Assembly: GCA_030248225.1 (NCBI GenBank)
Contig: JASANE010012226.1
Location: 1-64,000, forward strand
Length of the DNA stretch: 64,000 nt
Origin: Trileptium ribeirensis
Taxonomy: Eukaryota > Nematoda > Enoplea > Enoplida > Thoracostomopsidae
Reading direction: 5' to 3'
Shown here: one piece after another, positions 26,332 to 38,000 of the stretch
Layout: every line of letters begins with the position of its first letter
Position numbering within the stretch: the stretch's first letter is position 1
The notes under the pieces: generated by a model
Database searches by the model: none
What the model saw: the letters and a program-made list of their open reading frames with translations, nothing else
What the model was told of the DNA's origin: nothing
Made by a program: the position numbers and the translations under genes

Positions 26332-26796
26332 ATGTTTTGTCTAGGTCTTACAGGGCGACGTATTATGTGCATCGCTTCAATAAGCTTTTCAGCAATAGAA
26401 CTTAATATCGATCAGCTTAATGAAAACCAAATCTATTGCCAGGATTATTTTAATCGAATATTTGCAGGGGGCAGGTTTGGTGCTCCGGACCCCCATCAGT
26501 TCTTAGCCTGCTTAGATCCATCTAATTGCACTACACCAAGATTTATCAAGCACCTATCACGTACACGTTTTCATTCCATATTTATAGTTACCATACATCT
26601 CAAGCTCAACCCAAACCACTTTTCAGCTTATCGTAACACCCATGGCTGCGGCATACACTTGACAGAAAATTATAAGGCTATCCACAGCATATTGGTTAAA
26701 CCGATGGTACATATTATATTCACACTAAAACGTGGACATTCAAACACTCACCGTGTCATTAGTTTTCTTACGTTACATTTTATGCAAAGCAGTTAA
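26332..26796 (+). other. Lone 154-codon open frame, probably chance
   Basis: This is among the longest open frames in the window. It has no recognisable domain and no flanking exons, and its composition is like that of intergenic DNA. Confidence 0.1.
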
Positions 26797-27337
26797 ATTT
26801 ATTTTTTAATCAATGATAGGTTGTTTCTATCAGTCAGTCAATCACCAGGGTGTTGGTGGGGATGAGATTTCAATCGCCACCCCATCCCCATCCCCATCAA
26901 AAGTCCACGGGGATCCCCATCCCCGCAAAATCGAAATAAGATCACGCCGATCTCCGTGGGAGTTTTTATACATTTTCAATGAGTCAGTGTCAGACTTTTA
27001 GAATAGAAAGTTAGGGTATTGAAAACAATTATACATATTTGGAATCAACTCATTGGTGTAGGTCGGAGATTTCTAGAATTTTGTGCACCATGGTGACGTG
27101 CTGCGTGCAAGTTAAACGAAGTCCATGAATCTATAGAACGTATTTTCCCCCTTATGTGGTGGAGAACTCACTGAATTCAGAGATTGAAGAAGTATGAGCT
27201 TCTGAAGCGGGCCACTTTGTTCTCTCTCTCTCTCACTCTATCTCTCTCTGGGCGGAATATTGTGGAAATGAAGGAGTTTGTCAGCAATAACCGCAACATT
27301 AGTACAATAAATCCTTCCATGTGCATAATGAATGAAA

Positions 27338-28477
27338 CTCTGCTATGGTCCACGGTGGGCGTACCCACGGATGCCCCATCGCCATAGGGGCCACGCCCGA
27401 TAGCTGAGCAGAGTACAGCCACGGGCCCCAGTTTCCCTGTCAGATACGAAAACACTCTGACATTTTGGGAGTTACTGGGGGCTAGATACATGATCTCTAG
27501 CTTCAGCGCATGATACAGACAGCTCTTATGCTCATTAAGTCTCATACTAGATATTTTGCTCTCTAGTATGATGTTAGGCTGAACTTGACGATGCTGCTAG
27601 CGGTTGAGCAAAAATCGCGGAGGGAAAGTTACGAAGATTTGGACGAAAATAGTATCAGGATGATTTGCACATACCCGAGAAATAACGGAACGCGCGTTTC
27701 GGATGATAGTTGGTATTCGGCGAGGTACGCGCTGCCTTCGACTCTTTCCAGGAACCTTTCGTATTTCGGACGGTCGCTTGGCCAAGTCATTAACACCCGA
27801 ATAAACAAAAATTACATTGTTATGAGGGATGCAATGGCTGGTCAGCAGCTTGTCTAAACGGTCCCAAGTCGTAGCCAGACGATCTCCAGAATGACATAGA
27901 GCCAGGCAATCAGTAAATTTGCCTATTATTTTAACATTAGAATCTCCAATCAAAAACTACGCCATAGCATAAACCAAATAACGCATAAATAGCAAATCAA
28001 GCAGCAATGTGTTTGCGCAACACAAAACAACGGCCTGCATAAAATTATGTCCAGTATTGGATTGAAGCAAGCGTGTGACAAACATCTATAGCATCACCAA
28101 TTTCCCACGCTTATTTTGTTTTGATTTGTCAAAAAGCCGGAGAGATGTGTTAGGTAAAGGGTTAAGTATCCGGTTCAATTTAGCAATCAGGCAAGGACCC
28201 ATCTATGGCCAATGAAGCTAATAAGCTAGTTAGTACCTAGCATCATACTAGAGAGCTAAAGTATCTAGTATGAGACTTAATTAGCATGAGAGCTGTCTGT
28301 ATCATGCACTGAAGCTAGAGAGCAAGTATCTAGTCCCCAGTAACGCACAAAATGTCAGAGAGTTTTCGCATCTGACAGGGAGACTGGGGCCCGTGGCCGT
28401 ACTCTGCTCAGCTATCGGGCGTGGTCCCCACGGCGATGGGGTATTTGTGGGTTCGAACACCGTGGACCATAGCAGAG
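27338..28477. mobile_element. Element with 242-bp terminal inverted repeats
   Basis: 27338-27579 is the inverted copy of 28236-28477, beginning CTCTGCTATGGTCCACGGTG and ending near CATCATACTAGAGAGC, with roughly 85-90% identity by eye. The central 650 bases hold an SGNH-like ORF on the - strand. No target duplication was seen. A diverged single arm lies at 46880-47045. Confidence 0.9.
27597..27953 (-). CDS. SGNH/GDSL-hydrolase-like ORF inside a mobile element
   Basis: The 118-residue open frame reads IGDSNVK at its start, the block I Gly-Asp-Ser of SGNH hydrolases. Further on is VIFVYSGVNDLAKR, which fits the block III Gly-x-Asn-Asp and its beta strand. A C-terminal Asp-x-x-His block is not visible, so the chain is probably incomplete. 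An upstream in-frame stop (TAG) is followed by FLIGDSN, so the N terminus may be longer in an intact relative. SGNH domains of this kind are carried by some retrotransposons, including DIRS/Ngaro-like tyrosine-recombinase elements and CR1-type LINE ORF1. The long inverted repeats and lack of target duplication would suit a DIRS-like remnant, but no reverse transcriptase or recombinase is present. Confidence 0.6.
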   Translation of the reverse strand: MIGDSNVKIIGKFTDCLALCHSGDRLATTWDRLDKLLTSHCIPHNNVIFVYSGVNDLAKRPSEIRKVPGKSRRQRVPRRIPTIIRNARSVISRVCANHPDTIFVQIFVTFPPRFLLNR

Positions 28478-28531
28478 ATCATTACACAAGACATTCCATC
28501 CTCTTCACAGGTTTCAGTAGTGAGTTTGGTT

Positions 28532-28803
28532 CATAGGCGTAGCCAGGATTCCGGGTTGGGGGGCCACGCCCCTCGAGGATACATATGGCCTACAAGATCC
28601 GCAAATTCTGTAAATTTGGGTTATAAAAGTGAGAGAATTGGCGCCGCAGGTCCGATTTTGGGGATTTCAGGTCAAAAATGATCATTTTGGGCCATTTTAG
28701 AATAACAGAATCTCAAGAAATCCGGAAAAAAAATTTTTCATAGCGTTATAACGGTGGAAATAATTTTCATACGTCGGGCAATGGCGCCCCTGGCTACGCC
28801 TTT
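28532..28803. mobile_element. 272-bp MITE with AGGCGTAGCCAGG ends
   Basis: The left end CATAGGCGTAGCCAGG is matched by the inverted right end CCCTGGCTACGCCTTT. The 9-base direct repeat AGTTTGGTT flanks it at 28523-28531 and 28804-28812. It is nested in the larger hAT-like element. Confidence 0.85.
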
Positions 28804-28999
28804 AGTTTGGTTGTGTACAAGCTGCAGCAAGATGACAACCAGCAGAACCAGTTACCATGACACGATCACATTCAGCATAACAAACAACCGTAGAAAAATC
28901 CCACCGTGAGGTGGGGATCCCCACGACATCAAAATTAATCCACACCCCGCCCCATCCCTATGGGGATCCCTATCCCCACGAGCACCCAGTCAATCACCG

Positions 29000-31551
29000 A
29001 CGTAAACTACTTCCTAATAACTGCTATTAATATTTCTTTCCTCTTCCTATTCATAACGTAATAAAGGTGAAAAATCTAGCAATATTAGGGCGATATCGTG
29101 TTGAAATATGCTGTTTTGTATGCATGCTTATAGTGGTGGAGGTAGGGGTTACTGCTGAGAAATCGGACCTGTCTCGGCAAGTGCCCAACACCCCCGGTGG
29201 TGTCGCAGGCGTCTAACCCAAGGTACGTCACTCCTCATCCCCTGCCAATCGGTGCGCTCCCTGAGATATCGAAGGCCGATCACTCCTCCATCCCGAGACC
29301 CTGCTGGCTACATCCCCGAGACCTCGGATAAGCATGTATACTGTTTTGATTTAAAAGTGAACGTACCGATTCTCTTTACACCTGGGTTGTTATTCTTTCG
29401 CTTTGGAAAGTTCCTCAAGAAACCCAGGAACAGCTTATAGGTTGTGCAGTAGCTAACGTACGAGGCTTGCACCAAAACGATCCAAGATCAATCCGCAAAA
29501 AGCAAAAGTATATTCAGCATTGCACGAAGGTACACATTTAAATTCATGTGGCAAAGAGGCTAGTAAAATTTAAACTATTGTTAATCTTCATTTTTGACAA
29601 AATGGTGCTTAATTTAATATAACTAGTCAATGAAAACTAAAACTAAAAATACAGATATCATAGAAAATATAGAAGCATGGCTGCTAAGCAATTTCAAGGA
29701 TTTTGTTATATATATTACTTTTTCATTTATCTAGCAACCTAATTAGTCGTCTAAGCCGTTTTTATGATAGTAGAGGTGCTGAAAATTATGCAGTGAATGT
29801 CTTAAAGAAATTTTTGGTTGGTCATAATTCTTTAAATAACTGTTATTATGTTTAACACCTTCGTGTATGATATAATGGTGGACTTCTAAAGCTGAACAGC
29901 CCATTGATTCCGAGACAAGGCACTGCAGGATTAACTAGCTGCGTAACCGTACTGTGGATTCTCTTTGAGTCTTTAAGCATTTTCGCAAAGCTCCGCCTTA
30001 GCACAAATAGGCTAAAAATGTGGAAAATTATAGCAAATATAGGACTAAATTAGCAAAAATTCAGCAAATTTTAGTTATTTTTTCTGCACCTAAATTCAAA
30101 TTCTCGTCTGCTCGAAGTAATCAAAAATTTTAAAGATGTGAGCGGCACCATGGGTGTAGGGGCATCCTAACACCAGCATTATGTGGTAGGCCACTACTAG
30201 AGCAAAGTCTTTTCTCCGTGCGTGGAAGCAAACAGGGTTTGCAACCTTACAAACAATATATATGTTATTTCACATACCTACATTTTTTAATGTACGAGTT
30301 ATTTCCAAATTGGCTGCAGTTCGAGTATAAACGAATTCAAACGATGACAAAATGATTTAAATGACACATCCAAGCGCTTAAACGTCATTTGAATACTTAC
30401 GTTTACCATGACTATAGGCGCTGTCTAAGACACCACAGAAATCGTAATTTATTTTGGCAGTAATAACGGCTTGCCAAGCAGTGGCTTTTGTTTGATATGC
30501 AACAATTATCTAAGACTGATAGATTTGTGAGTTCCTGGAACTTTTCAGCTTGACTACTTTGGAAGTGGGTAATGCCACTGGGTGACTACCTTATCCGAGT
30601 GACAGGACCAACATCTTGACCGTGTCACCAGATCGGGAAATCATGGCCCAGTTCCATCTCTAGTGAAAACAAAAGAAGGCAATGCACAGTTTCATCGTTT
30701 ATTATATACTAGCTTGTAAATGACCTCAGTCGAATTGCAGTTTAGACACATTTTCCTTATATACACATAGATTGAATGCAATTTCCGCAATTTGAATAAT
30801 ATGTTCATTAGCTACTAAGGCAGCTCTATTTTGGAATTAGCATTGGAAGCAATCTAAGGCTTAAGAAATTCAAAAGAAACTATGAGAAAAGTGCCATGCA
30901 AGCTTTCGGAAAGGCTAAAGTTCACAAGTTAACTTTAAGTACCAAGAAAAACCCAAATTACTTTTCTCAGTCAGTTTTACTTGCGCCGAATTTGATAAAT
31001 ATGAATATGCTACTCATTTTAAAACTAAAAACGGTTCAAGTAATCTTGAAGATCATAAATTAGAAAAGGCTGTGAAGTTCAAAATATATACTAAACTTTA
31101 GCCTACTGCTACATGCACTATGTTCAATGTGCCAGGGGGTAGCCGGTGGTTCGAAAGCTGAGGGATCTAGGATCTGGGGGGGATAAATTTGCCAACTTTT
31201 TGGAACTTAAAATTTTCCCTAATTTTTGCCAATTATTGCTAAAACTTTACGCGCGCCTAGACCTAGTGTGCACGAGAGTGCCGCGCTTCATGGTGTGTCG
31301 AACTGCTTGCCTCGCTTGAGGGTGTCTATCACATTAGGGAGTAACAATCTCCATCTTTCCTATGAGCATGTATGTAATGGAATGCCTAAGTCTAGCTTGG
31401 GAGCTGCTACCGCAAATACCCAATCCAACACTAAAATATTTTTGAAGCAAATAACATTAACGCAAATGGCCGCGAAACCGACCCACATTGTTGCTGCAAG
31501 TATAAATTTCAGTCATTGCTTGTGGACAAGAATTCTTTAACCAAAAGTTAG
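29000..31551. other. wnt9-like: No supported gene; likely region of the missing 5' Wnt exon
   Basis: A GC-richer patch at 29130-29330 looks like a worn dispersed repeat, and 29445-29515 resembles part of the tRNA-like element at 12540. The Wnt signal-peptide exon should lie here or further upstream, but no ATG followed by a convincing leader and phase-2 donor was found. Confidence 0.35.
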
Positions 31552-31805
31552 ACCGATTAACCGTTTTGTTTTTAAATTGACACTTTTGTCAGTGTGCACA
31601 TTACAAAGTGAAGCGCTAACCGAGTTCGTCGAGCAGCGTGCGTCTGCGCGTGCGTTGTTGTTCGCTCGCTTTATAAGAGACTATTCCTTAAAGAACCGAG
31701 CAACAGCACATAGATACCGCAGTGACTAGCGTAAGGGCCTCGCACCTAATCGATTCAGGTTCTGTCCACTGCTTAGGCAAAAGATTGTTCAAAACTGTAC
31801 GAAAT
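31552..31805 (+). mobile_element. tRNA-like composite element upstream of Wnt exon a
   Basis: It aligns along its length with 12540-12790 (ACATTACAAAGTGAAGCGC / GCATTGCAACGCGATGCAC, CTAACCGAGTT, GCGCGTGCGT, GACTAGCGTAAGGGCCTCGC, TTCAGGTTCTGTCCACTGC). It ends about 90 bases before the exon acceptor. Confidence 0.7.
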
Positions 31806-31898
31806 ATCCTACTCAAATAGCTTAAGCAGGAAAGGTTTGTGTCAATAATTCAACAGCTTAAAATACGTACAACTTTTGCTGTTTCAACGTTGTTTCAG

Positions 31899-32018
31899 AG
31901 CGGAAGAAGTGCTTTCCAGCATGATGGTGTACAATCAACGTAAAGGATTTCCTGTCAAATCCTGTCCTCCTGAATTTTTGTCGCTACGACGTCATAAATT
32001 TCTACTACAATTGTGCAA
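31899..32018 (+). CDS. wnt9-like: Wnt9-like exon a (N-terminal cysteine region)
   Basis: The exon follows a pyrimidine-rich acceptor (GTTGTTTCAG) and ends at a GTAAGC donor. It reads AEEVLSS, then KSCPPEFLSLRR and finishes LLQLCK, where the Lys codon AA|A is split with the next exon. The C-x8-9-LSxRR-x-LC layout matches the segment after the signal peptide of Wnt9. There is no hydrophobic leader here and the reading frame stays open to the acceptor, so another coding exon should precede it. The in-frame ATG pair at residues 8-9 is unlikely to be the real start of a secreted protein. Confidence 0.75.
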
Positions 32019-35000
32019 GTAAGCAACAATGGAAACCGATTTCTCTTAAACTAATAATATCAACCATTAACCTAACACTCACTCACGGAAATATTATAAT
32101 TATATCTATTCTCCATAGTACTATTTTTGGTGCGTACACTAAATACGTAAATACGAACAGAAATTCCTAACTATTTCTGTAGTTATGTAACTAGTGTTCT
32201 AACTTGTTGCAGCTAAAACAAAGGAGTATACCGCCTATAGTTCTTTAAATCAACCTTTTGATTTGCAAATATTCTCTCTAGCTGCTGACCTGAATCAATA
32301 GCACTTACGTGACCTCAGCGCTGATATCTCAGCAGAAATATATATGTTGGTTTGTCCCAGTTGAACGTTTTACAAGTTCAAAAGTACAGAAGCATGTGTT
32401 CGTCGGTAAACAACAAAAAATGCAACCCTTTGCGTACGAGTTACTAAGCTTACCAGTAACAAGTATAATGCTGAGTATGGAATTACTATCTGGGAAGCTT
32501 GTCACATCAATATATTTTATTGCGACTTTTCACAGCACTTCCATCGACTGTGATCGCATAACTTAGATAATTCAGGACAAATTTTGTGCAACAAAAATGT
32601 CTTCCAATATAATAATGTAATCTCTGTAGAGCTACGCTATATACATTTCTTACAATGACTCTGATTTTAAAACATATCTTGCATATATATTCTTTCTTTT
32701 AATTTCAATTTGGGTCACTCGAATACACACTAATGAATTTCAAAAACATTCACTACAACGTGAAAATTTGCAACATAGTTCCAGACAAAACACCGACGTT
32801 TCAGGGTTTACCAAAAACGCTGCGCGAATGTAAACGTAAAATATAACTACTAATATATATTTTTCTTTTCATCTCAATTTGCACCAATCGAAAACACATG
32901 AATTAAATTTTAGAATTTTAATTATATACCACATGAAAATTGGTTTTCAGCAACATTAATCCTTTCTCGCATACTGTAACACATTTCCGCCGATTTGTTC
33001 ACGGCACGTGCGTTTACTGAGGCGCTTGCTTTGTGAGGTTTCTTAAGGAATCGAACAACAACAATAGCGTAGCTGTTAGGGCATGAGGCTCCCACGTAAA
33101 GAAACATATTAAATCTTTCGCTGTACCGGTAATTTGTCCAACTTTGCCTTAAAACATTATATAATTCGGGCGGCAAAAGATTAATCAAAATATCGACTAT
33201 CACGCCGCTAATATTTCAGACAAAACACCGATGTCGCAATCGTAGCAGTCGCTGGTCTTCAAGAAGCGGTCCGCGAATGTCAGCGTCAAATGAAATATAG
33301 TCGATGGGACTGTACATTTTACTCGACCCATGGAAGGCGGAAGAAATCAATAAATCAACACTCATCTCTGATGAGCGATGTAACAAAATCGCATAATAGC
33401 GTTGGCAGCCAGTCGATGCAACTCATGTCCAATACATTACAGCATGGCACAATGATTCAACAAAGGAATGATCGTTTTACAATACTTCAAAGATTGCCTA
33501 TCCTAAAACACGGTAAGTCTTTTTGTGCCGCTGTATTAATAAATGAATGTGTTACCACTGCGTGGACATTTCGACCTATATAATATCATTTAATTTCAAG
33601 GCTCAGATGACCAGACGTGAAACAATCAATTGTCTTGACAATTTATATATTTTGGATTGGCTAAATTGCTATTTTACTCTGCGCGAAATATATATATGTA
33701 GTTCCGCAGATGTGCCTTTGAAGTCTCTGAACTAATGTTCAAGCCGAAATGCAAACACTGATGCTTCAACTATGGTTTTGCGTCGACCACCTCGTAATTT
33801 TCAAGCATACCTCCTACAGTACTTCCACATAGATATTTAATACGTTGTTCAGCAGTTCTAACAATATTTCTCTTTCAGTCTTTTTGATAATTTTCAGTCA
33901 AATTTTTACGGTGGTTTGGAATTCATCTACTTAGACGCATTTATAGGCACTTGAGAGATCGATGCCCCTGAAATAAGACGACGCATTTTCCAATTATTTA
34001 AATTGTTTCTAAAAAATCTGAAACTATAAACGGTCGTACCTGTTAAACGTTAAGTCAAGCAGTCAATCATCCAATAACTAGGAGACTGTATCGACGAGTG
34101 GATCCATAGATAAAACTGTATATTTCAAAGAACTCTGCATTTTAAAAAACCTCGTTTATCCCTCAGCACAGTGAACATCTAATAATGTTTAACCAAAGTT
34201 GAAAGTGTACGCTGCCTAAAATCTGTCTTGAGTTTTGATCCAAATAGAAATACCGAAATCAACTTATGACAGATTCCTGCCGTGGAAGCTAAAGTCCCAA
34301 AAGTTAATACGATTACATTACGTGTACAGCATCTCGCGTAAATACAGAACGATATCTATTTACACACTTAAGTATTTTTGCTCTACCGGTAGCCATCTGT
34401 CTACTTCGTAGATGGTTAATTTCTTTTCATGGTTTGGCTTCAACTTATATATGACAGTATTCTACTTTAGGTTACAAAGAAACCGCTTATTTGTTGGCGC
34501 TTTCATCAGCAGGCGTCGCTTGGAGCGTAGCAAAACAGTGTAGTCAAGGCCGTCTTTCCTCATGTCATTGCGATTTTGATCAGGTAAACCTACCGTTTTA
34601 ATGGTTTTCACGGTGAAAAACACATAAGATATTCAGAGAGTTTATTGTTATAATAATCTGGTAGCTTGTTTTGTTCTTCGACTGCAGAATATGGTTTTGT
34701 TGTAGTCTTGAATTTATCAGTAGGTCATTTACATATATTGTCTTGTACTGGTATACTCATCTTAAAAAAGTCGGATAAACATGCAATTGGCACTAGGTGA
34801 CAATCCAGGTTATTATGCCGAAGCATTGTGTATAGCCTGGCCATGATGATTGCCCTTTACACCACCAATCATCTTGTCCGCCTAGACCAAAGTCTAGTAC
34901 CTGTTTAACGCATAGGTGCTGCGAGGCAATTGTGGCTGAGTCCCTTGCCCAAGGAGATTAGCGGAATCACTGGATTCGAACTCCTGACTTCACGGTTATG

Positions 35001-38000
35001 AAGCAGACGCTCTAACCACTCCGCTACACTGCCAGTACTCATCTTAATTTGGAACAATGTTTTATAATTTTTATTGGTAGAATCGCGATCTGATAACTAC
35101 AGGTTAACGTTTCACCGGAATATATATACACAATTCGAACCAGTTTGCTTACAAATATATTAGATAAAAAAATTATGTACCAGAATAAAATATAGTGTGA
35201 TAATCCGCCAGTTAGCTAAAAATATTACAACGAATTACAGAGAAACGCTTCGAAAAACCAAATAAAGCTGGTAGCAATTTCGATTATACACTCTGAAAAC
35301 TCTGAGTCAGTTTTTGACTCGGTAGGGTAGTACTTTCAGTGACTGACAAAATGAGTCAAATCTTGGGCCATCCTGAGTTTAGACTGTTTAACTCACCGAG
35401 TTGGTCAAACCTTGACTCAAAATAACTCAGCCGGAGTGAGGCATGGCTCAAATTGAGCATACTTTGACTTGTTTGCTAAGTCGGAAAATGAGTAGCTCAA
35501 TTGAGTCAAATTTAGCGGAGCTTTTTATAGTGTACTACATTTGGATGTCTTTTGATACTAAACGTGCCTAATCCTAATCCAAATAGCAATGCATATCAGT
35601 AGATATAGGGGCAACGAAGTATCATCTGTCAAATGGGAATTATATCGTTTTATATTTATATCGTTAGAAAAAAAGAACAGATTAGAGCTGGGTGTTCGGG
35701 CGGTGGCATTATACAATTTAGGCTTAGGCTTGAGATATAGCTCATACAGGGACTTTAGCTTAGGCTTAGTATATCGAGAAGGACCTAGCATGAGTAAACT
35801 TCACTTCCGCCCCTAAAAGCACATTTAGATAAAATAAGATCTATTGCAAAACACTTGACGTAATAGTGGACTGCACGTATTTTGTTGTTCAAGGGAACCA
35901 CTATGCTAACTCAAAAGGTACCATTGTGAAAAAACACCTAAGATGTCGTGCGCACATGCGCGAGCTATGAGGTTCCAGGGGACAGCCAGCTCAGCTAGCC
36001 TCTCAGCAGTTTTCGGCCTCTGAGTGGAGGGATAAACAGGTCCTCGGCGGGGGTGAACAGCCTCGTGGTCCGACACCTCCTAAGATAATCAGCTTTCCCT
36101 GTATGAGGATGGTCGCATTTCGGATTGCTTGCGATAGGATGTCTCGTAAAGAGATGTAAACCAAGCACTTCGCAGACAACGGATCGAGTTAGATTTAGAT
36201 TAAACGTTTAGGTATACTGCTACCTTTCTTACAGCATGCACCACAACAACGTTGGGAATGGGCAGGATGCTCGTACAGTGTCAAATATGGCCTTATTATT
36301 TCACGTAAACTTTTGCGAAACAAATCAAAGAAACAACGCCGCAACGCAAGTTTATTGCAACATTTCAACTGGCATAATCTCAAAGTTGGCCGTGTGGTAA
36401 GTGTATAAAGTGCAGACTAAACACATTTATACGTGTGTCTACAAAAATACCTAAAATTATAAGAAGTACAATTTAAAATAGGCAATGCGATGCTTGGTGG
36501 AAAAATTTACGAAATGGCCCGAAACTGTGTTCAGACATTCGGATCATTGACAGCAAAGCTTGTGTGTTTATGTTTAGTTGTGTTTCGTTTGAACACTTTA
36601 TAATATACACTAAGTTTTAACGTTGTTAGTGTACCAAATGCGCAATGTCTTTGAAGCTGTCTTTCGTTCAGGCAGCCTCTTCAAATTGAGATACGTAAAG
36701 CCTGGTATTTTATAGCATTTTGGCTTTTCTTAAGGCAAAAAAGGTGTCCCACTGTTTGTATACCATCGACCTCCACCTGTTTAATCTCCTTCGCTAATTA
36801 AACCAGTAGTAGGCCCCTATTGACACAAAAAGTTGGTTACATTTTTTTTGAAATCCCATTCTGAACCCAATAGTAACTTGACAAAGACTACTGTTAGCGT
36901 CAATAAAATCGCATTAGTAGAGTTTCGGAGACAGTTTATGAACTATTTTAGCTCGTGCATTGAATATACCTAACTGAATTTTGACAATTTTTAGGTTTAC
37001 AATCAGCTATTCGTACGGAGCGGTGCCTAATTTTCTTGCACGCAATTTATTTCTGCACTACTCATTTCGATCCCCAAAGTCCATGTTTCATGCTGTCTCC
37101 AAAAAAACTTTGAGCAAATAGATAATCCTATACTAAGCAATGGCAATGTCAGTTTTTAAAGGAACGGATATAAGTAAGGTTATACAATTGGTGGAACAAA
37201 AATCTACTCAAAAAGCAACAAAACCAGGTGTCGTCGCAGATTTGAAGGCAGAACCTCCAGATCGATAGCACGACTTACTGAGCCATGCGACCACATTCAA
37301 GGTGTCTGGCAATACATTACGGGTACATTGAACTGTGATGTGAGATTCCCAAAGAACTTTGAAATGTAGTAAATATATATGACATTCTTAAAAAATTCGA
37401 GCAACGGGGCTCCAGAACTATTGCGATATTAAATGGCACTATTTCAAACCTGGTAATAACACTGGTTTCGGCGCAGCATCTAGTTTCATAATTCCTCATT
37501 ATATATTTGTCGCTTTTAGTGTTCTACCAACACAGAGGGTACAATATATAAGATACAACGCTTACGCTAAGGCTTTGCATCAGTATATGGAGAACGGCAT
37601 AGCATCCATATGTCTGTAAGCGTTGCACTGATCTACTCAATGCTAATTCAATGTTTTTTTACAAAATAGATTACGGATTCTTATAAGCTAAAGTCGATAA
37701 ATTCATAGAATTTATCGCAACATTTCATGTTACGTGTAACGTTCATCTATTTTGTAGAAGTAATAAGTAACACTGCAGTGTAATGAATAACGAACATTTA
37801 TTTAATCATGTCTCAGGGAAGATATCAACCTTTGATTTTTAAACTTAAATGTTTAATTTCACAAAGCCTATATAGGTACATAATATTTAGAATTTTCGAC
37901 AAATGTATAGCCGATTTCACTTAATCTTATTAAAACCTTTACCAGAACAGCGGCTAAGATCGCACAACGACTGACTCAGAGTAATGTACGTAATAACTGT

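Larger units (their letters stand above)
26846..28989. mobile_element. hAT-like element with iterated GGGGATCCCC ends, containing two further insertions
   Basis: The target duplication TCAATCAC lies at 26838-26845 and 28990-28997. The left end CAGGGTGTTGGTGGGGATG is inverted at the right (read inward CTGGGTGCTCGTGGGGATA). Subterminal regions repeat CCCCATCCCCATCC and GGGGATCCCCA. An 8-base duplication and a CAGGG end are features of the hAT superfamily. No hAT transposase is visible; the interior is occupied by the elements at 27338-28477 and 28532-28803. Confidence 0.85.

Noticed and set aside
31226..31540. 104-codon frame upstream of Wnt exon a as the signal-peptide exon
   Set aside because: It has no hydrophobic leader at its start and no phase-2 donor consistent with exon a.
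32922..33203. 93-codon - strand frame
   Set aside because: It lies across the TTAA composite element and has no protein motif.
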